From NCBI GenBank assembly GCA_017633935.1, contig JAGBOJ010000098.1, forward strand, positions 1-33,708: 33,708 nt of DNA, written 5' to 3'. Under the pieces are notes generated by a model, which was not told where the DNA came from, searched no databases, and saw only the letters and a program-made list of their open reading frames with translations. This document shows, in pieces, positions 1 through 7,357 of this stretch (position 1 is its first letter; each line of letters starts with the position of its first letter). Made by a program: the position numbers and the translations under genes. The DNA is from Lachnospiraceae bacterium. GTDB lineage: Bacteria; Bacillota; Clostridia; Lachnospirales; Lachnospiraceae.

Positions 1-189
1 ACCTGCTATCCGGGAAACGAAGGCTTTCTTGAAGGAGCCGAATACCATCCCGAGCTTAAGGCATTAAGCGACGGGAAGATGATCACCGCAAGAGGGATGG
101 GGGCTGCAACGGAATTCGGAGCGGAGGTTATCGCGGCTCTTTCGGGAAGAGAAAAAGCCGATGAGATATTAAGACAGATACAGTTTTAG
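1..189 (+). CDS. DJ-1/PfpI family protein, 3' end (partial)
   Basis: Only the last 62 codons are in the window. The reading frame runs open from base 1 to a TAG at 187-189. The peptide begins TCYPGNEGFLEGA and contains the stretch MITARGMGAATEFG, which resembles the C-terminal half of DJ-1/PfpI proteins (ThiJ-like, often called DJ-1 family glyoxalase III), where an ITSRGPGTALEF-type motif precedes the last helix. Family members are cytosolic alpha/beta proteins with a nucleophilic cysteine that lies upstream of this window, so catalytic competence cannot be judged. The next gene starts about 50 bases downstream on the same strand. The family call is fairly secure; the substrate is unknown. 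Confidence 0.75.
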   Translation, partial: TCYPGNEGFLEGAEYHPELKALSDGKMITARGMGAATEFGAEVIAALSGREKADEILRQIQF

Positions 190-238
190 TAAAGGTATCA
201 GTGACAAGCGGCCTGTTTGATATATGGGAGGATATGGA

Positions 239-1444
239 ATGTCGGAAAGAGACATACTTGCGGAACACCGTGCGGTGGCACCGCTTAAGATAGCGGTAAT
301 GGAGAATATAAAGGGTCTGGGTGACATGGTAAACCACTATCTGGTGGAATACAGACAGGACAGAAATCACCAGCATAAGGAGTCTCCTATATTTAAGGGT
401 TATACAGCCGATAATTACGAGATAGAGTTTTCCCTGGTGAGGTTCGGTACGGGTGAGGGAAAGTGTATTCTCGACGAATCCGTCAGAGGGTCTGATCTGT
501 ATATCCTGGGCGATGTCACAAATTATTCCCTGACCTATCAGATGAACGGTTTTACAAATCATATGTCTCCGGATGACCATTATCAGGACTTAAAGAGGAT
601 AATAGCCGCAGTCGGGGGCAAGGCTCACAGGGTTACGGTTGTAATGCCTTTCTTATATGAATCGAGGCAGCATAAAAGAAGTGCGCGTGAATCACTTGAC
701 TGCGCCATGATGATCGGGGAGCTGGCGGATATGGGCGTCACAAATGTAATGACCTTTGATGCGCACGACCCTTCGGTGCAGGCGGCATCCCAGTTGTGCG
801 GCTTTGATAATTTCTCAGCCTTCTATCAGTTCATCAGGTCGCTTTTGGATACCGAGGACGATCTTATCATAGACAAGGATCATGTGGTAATAATAAGCCC
901 GGATGAGGGAGCATTAAACCGTGCCATTTATTTTGCGACGGTGCTTGGCGTGGATACCGGGATGTTCTATAAAAGAAGGGATTACGCCCATATCGTTAAC
1001 GGAAAGAATCCGATTGTCGCCCATGAATTTTTAGGGGACAGCGTGGACGGCAAGGATGTCATCGTGGTGGATGATATGATAAGCTCCGGCGGCTCGATGC
1101 TCGATACCGCAAAGCAGCTTAAGAACATGAATGCAAGGCGGGTCTATATCTGCTGCACCTTCGGACTTTTTACCGATGGGATGGACGCATTTGACGAGGC
1201 TTACGAAAAGGGCTATTTTGATAAGGTCATAACCACGAATCTGCACTACAGGCGTCCCGAGCTTCTTTCAAGGCCGTATTATGTGGAGGCCGATATGAGC
1301 AAATTCCTGGCACAGATAATCGACTATTCAAATCACGATATATCAATGGATAATGTCAGGACACCTACCGAGAAGATAAGGCAGATCCTTGCGCGCTACA
1401 ACAACCGGGAGGATATACCTGTGGCAAATTATCATGACGAATAA
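239..1444 (+). CDS. Ribose-phosphate pyrophosphokinase family protein (long form)
   Basis: Predicted to transfer pyrophosphate from ATP to ribose 5-phosphate, making PRPP for nucleotide, His and Trp synthesis in the cytosol. The phosphoribosyl-binding loop VIVVDDMISSGGSMLDTA is at residues about 274-291. PRPP-synthetase-like elements precede it: PFLYESRQHKR at 137-147 and TFDAHDPSVQ at 172-181, the latter in the position of the usual DLH..Q motif. I chose the ATG at 239 (401 aa) over the in-frame ATG at 224 because GGGAGG at 226-231 lies 7 bases before 239 and would fall inside the longer protein. It is roughly 80 residues longer than typical bacterial Prs (about 315 aa), with extra N-terminal and C-terminal sequence, so it may be a clade-specific version. 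It overlaps the next gene by 11 bases. Confidence 0.85.
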   Translation: MSERDILAEHRAVAPLKIAVMENIKGLGDMVNHYLVEYRQDRNHQHKESPIFKGYTADNYEIEFSLVRFGTGEGKCILDESVRGSDLYILGDVTNYSLTYQMNGFTNHMSPDDHYQDLKRIIAAVGGKAHRVTVVMPFLYESRQHKRSARESLDCAMMIGELADMGVTNVMTFDAHDPSVQAASQLCGFDNFSAFYQFIRSLLDTEDDLIIDKDHVVIISPDEGALNRAIYFATVLGVDTGMFYKRRDYAHIVNGKNPIVAHEFLGDSVDGKDVIVVDDMISSGGSMLDTAKQLKNMNARRVYICCTFGLFTDGMDAFDEAYEKGYFDKVITTNLHYRRPELLSRPYYVEADMSKFLAQIIDYSNHDISMDNVRTPTEKIRQILARYNNREDIPVANYHDE

Positions 1445-2759
1445 TAAAACCCACCTCATAAAGGAAGTAAGGCCGATGAGTCCGGCAGCAGAAAGCGGGA
1501 TAACTCCCGGGGACAGTCTTTACAGGATAAACGGCAGCGGTATAAAGGATATATTTGATTATCAGTATCTTATGACCGATGAGGAATGTGAGATAGAGCT
1601 TTACGACACCTCGGGGAAAAAGAAGACCGTATATATTGAAAAGGGACTTGATGAGGATCTCGGTCTTGTTTTTGAAGACGCTCTTATGGATGGCTACAGG
1701 TCGTGTACCAATAAATGTATTTTCTGCTTCATCGACCAGATGCCTGAGGGAATGAGAAAAACCCTGTATTTCAAGGACGATGATTCGCGGCTTTCCTTTT
1801 TGCAGGGCAACTATGTCACACTTACCAATATGTCGGACGGGGATATAGACAGGATAATAAGCTACAATTTAAGCCCCGTGAACATTTCATTTCAAACCAC
1901 AAATCCGGAATTAAGAATAAAAATGATGGGAAACCGCTTTGCCGGTGAGGCATTAAAAAAAGCGGACAGATTAAATGAGGCCGGTATCAGCATGAACGGC
2001 CAGATCGTGCTGTGCAAGGGGATAAACGACAAAGAAGAGTTAAACAGGAGCATAGAGGACCTTACCGCCTATATCCCGAATCTTATGAGTCTTTCCGTGG
2101 TCCCGGTCGGGCTTTCAAAATACCGCAAAGGACTTTACGAGCTTGAACCGTTTGACAGCCGGGATTGCAGGGAGGTGATAAAGCTCATAGAGGGCTGGCA
2201 GAAAAAGCTTTACAAAAAATACGGGACGCATTTTGTGCATGCCTCGGATGAGTGGTACATAAACGCAGGATTGGAGCTTCCGGAGGAGGAAAGCTACGAC
2301 GGTTACCTGCAGCTTGAAAACGGTGTGGGGATGGTAAGACTTATGCTGAATGAATTTGAGGACTCCCTTAGAGGTTTACATAAGTCAAATAATACCGGAG
2401 AGTTTTCCTGCGTGACCGGAAAGCTTGTATATCCCGTTATAGTTAAGATCACGGAAAGAATGAAGGAGTTCTTCCCGAACATAAAGGCTAATGTATATTG
2501 CATAAAAAATGACTTTTTCGGTGAAAACATAACCGTGACCGGGCTGCTTACGGGCAGGGATATAATAGGGCAGCTAAGGGGGAAGACGCTCGGAAGCAGG
2601 CTTTATCTTCCGGAGAATATCCTTCGGGCAAACGATACCGTACTCCTTGATGATGTAACGGTCGAAGATATCAGCGAGGCTTTACAAGTCAGGGTTGATA
2701 TTGTAAAATCAGACGGTACTTCGTTTGTAAGGATGTATGAGATGGCAGGTGAGATATGA
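1434..2759 (+). CDS. DUF512 / radical SAM FeS protein with N-terminal PDZ-like domain
   Basis: A 441-aa cytosolic protein of unknown reaction. The N-terminus (about residues 9-68, IKEVRPMSPAAESGITPGDSL) looks like a PDZ domain. A cysteine triad C91-x3-C95-x2-C98 (SCTNKCIFCFIDQMP) follows, matching the radical SAM cluster-binding spacing. The C-terminal half, including FEDSLRGL and a TGLLTGRDI stretch, is the DUF512 region. This three-part layout is a conserved family in Clostridia and cyanobacteria. The ATG at 1434 was chosen because the frame upstream of it lies wholly inside the preceding gene. A possible Shine-Dalgarno sequence (GGGAGG at 1408-1413) is about 20 bases away, so translation probably depends on coupling through the 11-base overlap. 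It overlaps der by ATGA. Confidence 0.85.
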   Translation: MTNNKTHLIKEVRPMSPAAESGITPGDSLYRINGSGIKDIFDYQYLMTDEECEIELYDTSGKKKTVYIEKGLDEDLGLVFEDALMDGYRSCTNKCIFCFIDQMPEGMRKTLYFKDDDSRLSFLQGNYVTLTNMSDGDIDRIISYNLSPVNISFQTTNPELRIKMMGNRFAGEALKKADRLNEAGISMNGQIVLCKGINDKEELNRSIEDLTAYIPNLMSLSVVPVGLSKYRKGLYELEPFDSRDCREVIKLIEGWQKKLYKKYGTHFVHASDEWYINAGLELPEEESYDGYLQLENGVGMVRLMLNEFEDSLRGLHKSNNTGEFSCVTGKLVYPVIVKITERMKEFFPNIKANVYCIKNDFFGENITVTGLLTGRDIIGQLRGKTLGSRLYLPENILRANDTVLLDDVTVEDISEALQVRVDIVKSDGTSFVRMYEMAGEI

Positions 2760-4081
2760 GCAGACCGGTGGTTGCCATTGTCGGCAGACCGAATGTGGGG
2801 AAATCCTCACTTTTTAATATACTTGCGGGAGAACGCATAGCTATAGTCAAGGATGAGCCCGGGATCACAAGGGACAGGATATACGCTGACGCGGACTGGA
2901 ATGACAGGAAATTTACGGTTATAGATACCGGGGGTATAGAGCCGGACAGTAAGGATTATCTTCTTTCAAGAATGAGGGAGCAGGCTCAGATAGCCATAGA
3001 TACCGCGGATGCGATAATCTTTATGACTGATGTGCAGATGGGTATGTCCGATTCCGATTCCAAGGTTGCGGATATATTAAGACGCAGTCATAAGCCGGTC
3101 ATCCTTGCCGTAAATAAGGTGGACAGCTTTCAGAAATACGAGGCGGATGTTTACGAGTTCTATAATCTGGGACTCGGAGATCCGTTTGCCGTTTCAGCGA
3201 CACAGAGGCTCGGTATAGGTGAGCTTTTGGATGAGGTCGTAAGGAACCTCCCGGAAAAGAGCGATGATGAGGAGGATGATGAAAGACCGCGGATAGCGAT
3301 CGTCGGAAGACCAAATGTCGGAAAATCCTCCATAATAAACAGGTATCTTGGCAAGGACAGGCTGATAGTTTCCGATATCGCGGGGACCACCCGGGATGCC
3401 GTGGATACCACGATAAAAAGAAACGGCAGGGAATATGTTTTTGTGGATACTGCCGGCTTAAGGCGTAAGAGCAAAATAAAGGAAGAGCTTGAGGCATACA
3501 TGATAGCAAGGACCGTATCTGCCGTGGAAAAGGCGGATGTGGTGATAATAGTCATCGATGCCACCACCGGAGTGGTAGAGCAGGATGCCAAGATCGCAGG
3601 CATTGCCCATGACCGGGGAAAGGGCATAATAATAGCGGTTAACAAGTGGGATGCGGTAAATAAGGATGACAAGACCATATACAGGATGTCTGAGGATATA
3701 CAGAAAACGCTTTCCTTTATGCCCTATGCTGAGATCGTTTTCATATCGGCAAAGACCGGACAGAGGCTTGAAAAGGTGTTTGCTTCTATAGATACTGTCA
3801 TAGAAAACAGAAGCTTAAGGGTGCCTACGGGAGTGTTGAACGAGATACTTTCCGAAGCGGTCGCAATGCAGCAGCCGCCGTCGGACAAGGGAAGACGGCT
3901 GAGGCTTTTTTATATCACACAGGTCAGCGTAAAGCCTCCGACCTTCGTGATATTCGTAAACAGCGTAAAGCTGATGCATTATTCCTATACAAGATATATA
4001 GAAAACAAGATAAGAGAGGCATTCGGCTTTGCCGGTACGCCGGTAAAATTCATCATAAGGGAACGCGGAGAGGATAATTAG
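2756..4081 (+). CDS. der: Ribosome biogenesis GTPase Der (EngA)
   Basis: Double-domain GTPase needed for 50S subunit maturation. Both G domains are intact. Domain 1 has GRPNVGKSS at 10-18, the DTGG switch at 57-60 and NKVD at 120-123. Domain 2 has GRPNVGKSS at 184-192, DTAG at 231-234 and NKWD at 296-299. An acidic linker (KSDDEEDDERPR) joins them, and a KH-like RNA-binding domain fills the C-terminal 90 or so residues. The 441-aa length is normal for the family. The start ATG overlaps the stop of the radical SAM gene (ATGA), and plsY follows two bases after the stop, so this is an operon interior gene. Identification is essentially certain. Confidence 0.98.
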   Translation: MSRPVVAIVGRPNVGKSSLFNILAGERIAIVKDEPGITRDRIYADADWNDRKFTVIDTGGIEPDSKDYLLSRMREQAQIAIDTADAIIFMTDVQMGMSDSDSKVADILRRSHKPVILAVNKVDSFQKYEADVYEFYNLGLGDPFAVSATQRLGIGELLDEVVRNLPEKSDDEEDDERPRIAIVGRPNVGKSSIINRYLGKDRLIVSDIAGTTRDAVDTTIKRNGREYVFVDTAGLRRKSKIKEELEAYMIARTVSAVEKADVVIIVIDATTGVVEQDAKIAGIAHDRGKGIIIAVNKWDAVNKDDKTIYRMSEDIQKTLSFMPYAEIVFISAKTGQRLEKVFASIDTVIENRSLRVPTGVLNEILSEAVAMQQPPSDKGRRLRLFYITQVSVKPPTFVIFVNSVKLMHYSYTRYIENKIREAFGFAGTPVKFIIRERGEDN

Positions 4082-4083
4082 AA

Positions 4084-4752
4084 ATGTTCAGGATAGTATG
4101 TTTGGTCATAGGATATGTTCTGGGAATGTTCCAGACCAGCTATATTTACGGAAAGGTTCACGGTATAGACATAAGGGAGCACGGCTCCGGAAATGCTGGC
4201 ACCACAAATATGATGCGTACCATGGGTACGAAGGCGGGGCTTATAACCTTTGCGGGTGACGTGTTAAAGACCTTTGCCGCCATATGGCTGTGTGTGTTCA
4301 TATTTCGGAACTTATATCCGGATATCATCCCGTTAATAAAGTGCTATGCGGCAGCCGGTGCCATACTGGGCCACAATTTTCCTTTTTACCTTAATTTCAA
4401 GGGAGGGAAGGGGATAGCCTGCACAGCGGGCTTTGTCATCTCGCTTGACCCGGTGATGACTGCAGTGGGGATCATAGTATTCTTTTCGATCTTTTTTACA
4501 ACTCATTATGTTTCTTTGGGATCGATAATGGTATATGTTACGCTTATTATCGAATTTGCTGTTTTCGGAGCCTTTCACCTGTTTCTTTTTAAGGGTGTGC
4601 CGGACAGTGCGGTCATGGAATCCTGCCTTATCGCATTGTTTTTAACGGTGATGGCTCTTTATAAGCACAGGGAGAATTTTAAAAGACTTATTTCCGGAAC
4701 CGAAAAAAAGACCTATCTTAAAAATCAGAACCCGGAGATAAAGGAGAAATGA
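4084..4752 (+). CDS. plsY: Glycerol-3-phosphate acyltransferase PlsY
   Basis: Integral membrane enzyme that transfers the acyl group from acyl-phosphate to sn-glycerol-3-phosphate, the first step of phospholipid synthesis in PlsX/PlsY bacteria. The three PlsY signatures are visible: REHGSGNAGTTN at 31-42, GHNFPFYLNFKGGKG at 96-110 and HRENFKRLISGTE at 194-206. Hydrophobic segments cover the N-terminus, about 55-77, about 111-132 and two more before the C-terminal motif. At 222 aa it is slightly longer than usual, because of a charged tail after the last motif. Its direct neighbour gpsA makes its substrate, which supports a shared phospholipid role. Confidence 0.96.
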   Translation: MFRIVCLVIGYVLGMFQTSYIYGKVHGIDIREHGSGNAGTTNMMRTMGTKAGLITFAGDVLKTFAAIWLCVFIFRNLYPDIIPLIKCYAAAGAILGHNFPFYLNFKGGKGIACTAGFVISLDPVMTAVGIIVFFSIFFTTHYVSLGSIMVYVTLIIEFAVFGAFHLFLFKGVPDSAVMESCLIALFLTVMALYKHRENFKRLISGTEKKTYLKNQNPEIKEK

Positions 4753-4765
4753 CGGAGGATGACAT

Positions 4766-5761
4766 ATGTATGAAATCGGTGTGATAGGAGCGGGAAGCTG
4801 GGGGACGGCTATTTCGTGGCTTCTTTCAAATAACGGACATAAGATCACCGTATGGTCTGCCATAAAGGATGAGATAGAAATGCTTAAGGCTCAAAGGGAG
4901 CATAAGGATAAGCTTCCGGGAGTGGCATTGGGAGACAATATAGATTTCACCTCCGATCTGTCTGAGGCCTGCAGGGACAAGGAAATACTGGTGCTTGCGG
5001 TTCCCTCGCCTTTTACAAGGAGCACCGCGGGAGGTATGAAGGGACTTGTAAAGGAAGGACAGATAATAGTAAGTGTGGCAAAGGGGATAGAGGAGGATAC
5101 CCTTTTAACACTCTCGGGTGTGATAAAGGATGAGCTGCCGGGAGCAGAGGTCGTTGTCCTGAGCGGACCGAGCCATGCCGAGGAGGTCGGAAAGGGAATG
5201 CCTACCGCCATAGTTGCCGGATGTAAAGATATTGAAAAGGCCAAAAAGGTTCAGGATATATTCATGAGCGATGTGTTCAGGGTATATACCTCGGATGACC
5301 CTTACGGAATGGAGCTCGGAGGAGCGCTGAAAAATGTCATAGCCCTTGCAGCGGGAATAGCCGACGGACTGGGATATGGCGACAACACAAAGGCAGCGCT
5401 CATCACAAGGGGGATACATGAAATATCCCTTCTCGGAGAAGCGGCCGGAGGCAGATATGAGACCTTTCAGGGACTTACGGGGATCGGTGATCTTATAGTT
5501 ACCTGTGCCTCGATGCATTCGAGAAACAGAAGGGCCGGAATACTCATAGGGCAGGGAAAAAGCTATGAGGAGGCAATGAGTGAGGTAAAGCAGGTGGTGG
5601 AAGGTGTATACAGTGCCAAAGCCGCCATGAAGCTTGCGGGGAAATACGGTGTGCAGCTTCCGATAATCAGTCAGGTAAACGATATTCTTTTCGGAGGAAA
5701 GTCTGCAAAGGAGGCTCTTTACGATCTTATGTCCAGAGAACGGAAGGACGAGTTTTTGTAA
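4766..5761 (+). CDS. gpsA: NAD(P)-dependent glycerol-3-phosphate dehydrogenase
   Basis: Reduces dihydroxyacetone phosphate to sn-glycerol-3-phosphate for phospholipid synthesis. The Rossmann motif GVIGAGSWGTA is at 5-15. SGPSHAEEV at 133-141 and GGALKNVIALAAGI at 185-198, with catalytic Lys189, are typical of the family. The C-terminal domain contains GLTGIGDLIVTC. The length, 331 aa, is normal. A good ribosome site (GGAGG at 4754-4758) precedes the ATG. It lies 13 bases after plsY. In many clostridia the next gene is spoIVA; here the frame stops at TAA and an open, in-frame stretch without recognised homology follows. Confidence 0.97.
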   Translation: MYEIGVIGAGSWGTAISWLLSNNGHKITVWSAIKDEIEMLKAQREHKDKLPGVALGDNIDFTSDLSEACRDKEILVLAVPSPFTRSTAGGMKGLVKEGQIIVSVAKGIEEDTLLTLSGVIKDELPGAEVVVLSGPSHAEEVGKGMPTAIVAGCKDIEKAKKVQDIFMSDVFRVYTSDDPYGMELGGALKNVIALAAGIADGLGYGDNTKAALITRGIHEISLLGEAAGGRYETFQGLTGIGDLIVTCASMHSRNRRAGILIGQGKSYEEAMSEVKQVVEGVYSAKAAMKLAGKYGVQLPIISQVNDILFGGKSAKEALYDLMSRERKDEFL

Positions 5762-5770
5762 GCTGATATA

Positions 5771-6118
5771 GTGTTTGATTCAAATGACGGACGCTGTTAC
5801 AGTGATGAAAAAAAGAAGCGCGACCTGAATTATTACGAATACGGTAAGATATGGTTCGACGGACACACCGAAGGCACAGGCGTAAGGGATATGCAGACCT
5901 CGACAGAAAGATACGGGGAAACAGCAGGACGCTTACCGCAAAAGCGCTATGCGGACTACAGTATAGAAGCCGTAAGGTATAAGGATCACGCATGTGAGGA
6001 TCAGGAAACTCTTATGGCATTAAAGATCTCTTCGGCAAGCTTGGGTTTATTCATTATATACAGATGTATGCCGTCCACACCGTGGGAAATGAGGTCTGCG
6101 GCCTGTCTTACGGCATAA
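5771..6118 (+). other. Unexplained open frame after gpsA; possible gene remnant
   Basis: This frame is in phase with gpsA and open from just after the gpsA TAA (5759-5761) to a stop at 6116-6118. It enters the metF 3' end, which is on the opposite strand, for the last 118 bases. The non-overlapping part encodes a hydrophilic peptide with stretches such as NYYEYGKIWFDGHTEGTG and LPQKRYADYSIEAV. Its codon choice looks like the neighbours (AGG, ATA, GAT rich). I see no Shine-Dalgarno sequence before the GTG at 5771 and recognise no family. It may be the truncated remains of a gene cut off by metF, a 3' extension reached only by readthrough, or chance. No convincing hairpin terminator was found in 5762-6000. 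Confidence 0.25.
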
Positions 6119-6873
6119 TCTATACCCGCTTTTTTCATATCTTCGGCGTTATCACCGAACCTTGCGATAATATCCGAAAGCTCCTTCGGAATTGAGGTTC
6201 CCGAAAGTGAGACCGTGGTACCGAGCATTTTTGCGCTTGTAACCGGCATGATACCGGCAGAGACGGGAGCGGAGATATCTCTTTCCTTCATACGCTCTTC
6301 AAGGGCATAAAACAGATCATTATCAAAGAAAAGCTGCGATATAAAAAAGCTTATGCCGGCATCGGCCTTTACTTTTAACATATCCGCATCAAAGGCTTCG
6401 CTTTCGGCTTCAAAGTGCTTTTCGGGATAGCAGGCTCCGGCAACTGTAAAGCCGGGGTGATTTTTTGTGATGAACTCCGCCATATCGCTGGCGTGGATAA
6501 AATCACGCATAGCATACTGCTCATCCGTCATATTTTTCGGCCTGTCCCCGCGCAGGGCGAGCACATTTTCGATACCTGCCTCCTCAAACGCCTTAAGACC
6601 ATCTTCAAGCTTATTTCTGTTAAAGCCGACACTTGTTATATGGGAGAGGACCTCAAGAGAGCAGCTCTTTTTTGCGTAAGAGGCGATATCCACGGCTTTT
6701 CCGGCATTTGACCCGCCGGCACCGTAGGTTACGGATATAAAATCGGGCTTCAGAGCGCCTATGGCTTCTAACTTGGAATTGATGTCAGAAAGCTCCTCGT
6801 CCTTTTTGGGCGGATATATCTCACAGGAAAAGACCGTATGCCCTTTTTCGTAAAATGATCTGATGCTGCTCAT
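6001..6873 (-). CDS. metF: 5,10-methylenetetrahydrofolate reductase
   Basis: FAD-dependent enzyme that reduces methylene-THF to methyl-THF for methionine synthesis or one-carbon flow. The 290-aa protein starts with a typical MetF N-terminus (FSCEIYPPKKDEEL, with the conserved Glu), then FISVTYGAGGSN, the signature NVLALRGDRP and FFISQLFFDND, all in family order. It is the only gene on the - strand and is convergent with gpsA. The ATG (complement of 6871-6873) is preceded by AAAGGAG (complement of 6881-6887), 7 bases away. A promoter-like pair lies further upstream. No methionine synthase or other met gene is in the window, so it is a single-gene unit here. Confidence 0.95.
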   Translation of the reverse strand: MSSIRSFYEKGHTVFSCEIYPPKKDEELSDINSKLEAIGALKPDFISVTYGAGGSNAGKAVDIASYAKKSCSLEVLSHITSVGFNRNKLEDGLKAFEEAGIENVLALRGDRPKNMTDEQYAMRDFIHASDMAEFITKNHPGFTVAGACYPEKHFEAESEAFDADMLKVKADAGISFFISQLFFDNDLFYALEERMKERDISAPVSAGIMPVTSAKMLGTTVSLSGTSIPKELSDIIARFGDNAEDMKKAGIDYAVRQAADLISHGVDGIHLYIMNKPKLAEEIFNAIRVS

Positions 6874-6918
6874 AAAAACTCTCCTTTGTATACAATCACT
6901 TTAAAAAATCCGTTCCTT

Positions 6919-6947
6919 ATGGTATCATAATTTTCATACTTATTCAA
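6919..6947 (-). promoter_or_regulatory. Candidate sigma-A promoter for metF
   Basis: Read on the - strand, TTGAAT (complement of 6942-6947) and TACCAT (complement of 6919-6924) are separated by exactly 17 bases. Each has four or five matches to the consensus. It sits about 46 bases before the metF start in the 94-base divergent region between metF and the receiver gene. No S-box, T-box or cobalamin riboswitch fits in this short leader. Confidence 0.5.
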
Positions 6948-6955
6948 TTCTTGAA
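6943..6955. repeat. Short inverted repeat overlapping the metF -35
   Basis: TTCAA-TTC-TTGAA is a 5-base inverted repeat with a 3-base centre. One arm covers the proposed metF -35 element, and the other ends two bases before the Shine-Dalgarno sequence of the divergent receiver gene. Its position would suit an operator controlling either gene, but a palindrome this short can occur by chance. Confidence 0.25.
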
Positions 6956-6967
6956 CGGAGGGTACAG

Positions 6968-7357
6968 GTGAAAAAGGTATTGCTTATTGATGATATGCCA
7001 ACCATAATCGAGCAGGCACAGCAGATGATGGAAAATGAGTATGAGCTTATACACTGTGAGGAAACGGATAATGCCATAGGACTCATAAAGGAACAAAAGC
7101 CGGATATCGTGATCCTTGATATGTATCTGAAGGATGAGGCAGCCTATAAGATCCTTAAGGATATGAAGGCTGAAAAGGATATCCCGGATATGCCTGTATT
7201 ATTTACCGGATGTGATGTGTCGGTTACGGCTCTTTCAAAGATATTTAATCTCGGGGTGGCTGACTTTGTAAAAAAACCCTTCGTTGAAAATATTCTTTTT
7301 AAAAAGATCGAGGAGCAGCTTAAGCTTTCGGAAATAGGCTACAGATATGATAAATAA
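6968..7357 (+). CDS. Single-domain response regulator (CheY-like receiver)
   Basis: A 129-aa protein made only of a receiver domain, with no output domain. The conserved residues are present: acidic pair D8/D9 (LLIDDMP), phosphoacceptor D51 (VILDMYL), T80 (LFTG) and K103-P104 (FVKKPF). It probably passes phosphoryl groups in the relay formed with the two hybrid kinases that follow, or acts by protein contacts. The start is GTG at 6968, supported by GGAGGG at 6957-6962, five bases upstream. It is the first gene of a long + strand run and overlaps the first kinase by 11 bases, so the two are probably translationally coupled. Confidence 0.9.
   Translation: MKKVLLIDDMPTIIEQAQQMMENEYELIHCEETDNAIGLIKEQKPDIVILDMYLKDEAAYKILKDMKAEKDIPDMPVLFTGCDVSVTALSKIFNLGVADFVKKPFVENILFKKIEEQLKLSEIGYRYDK

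Noticed and set aside
6874..6967. A SAM, T-box or cobalamin riboswitch upstream of metF
   Set aside because: The leader is under 95 bases and contains no conserved riboswitch core or terminator; only a promoter-like pair and a short palindrome are visible.
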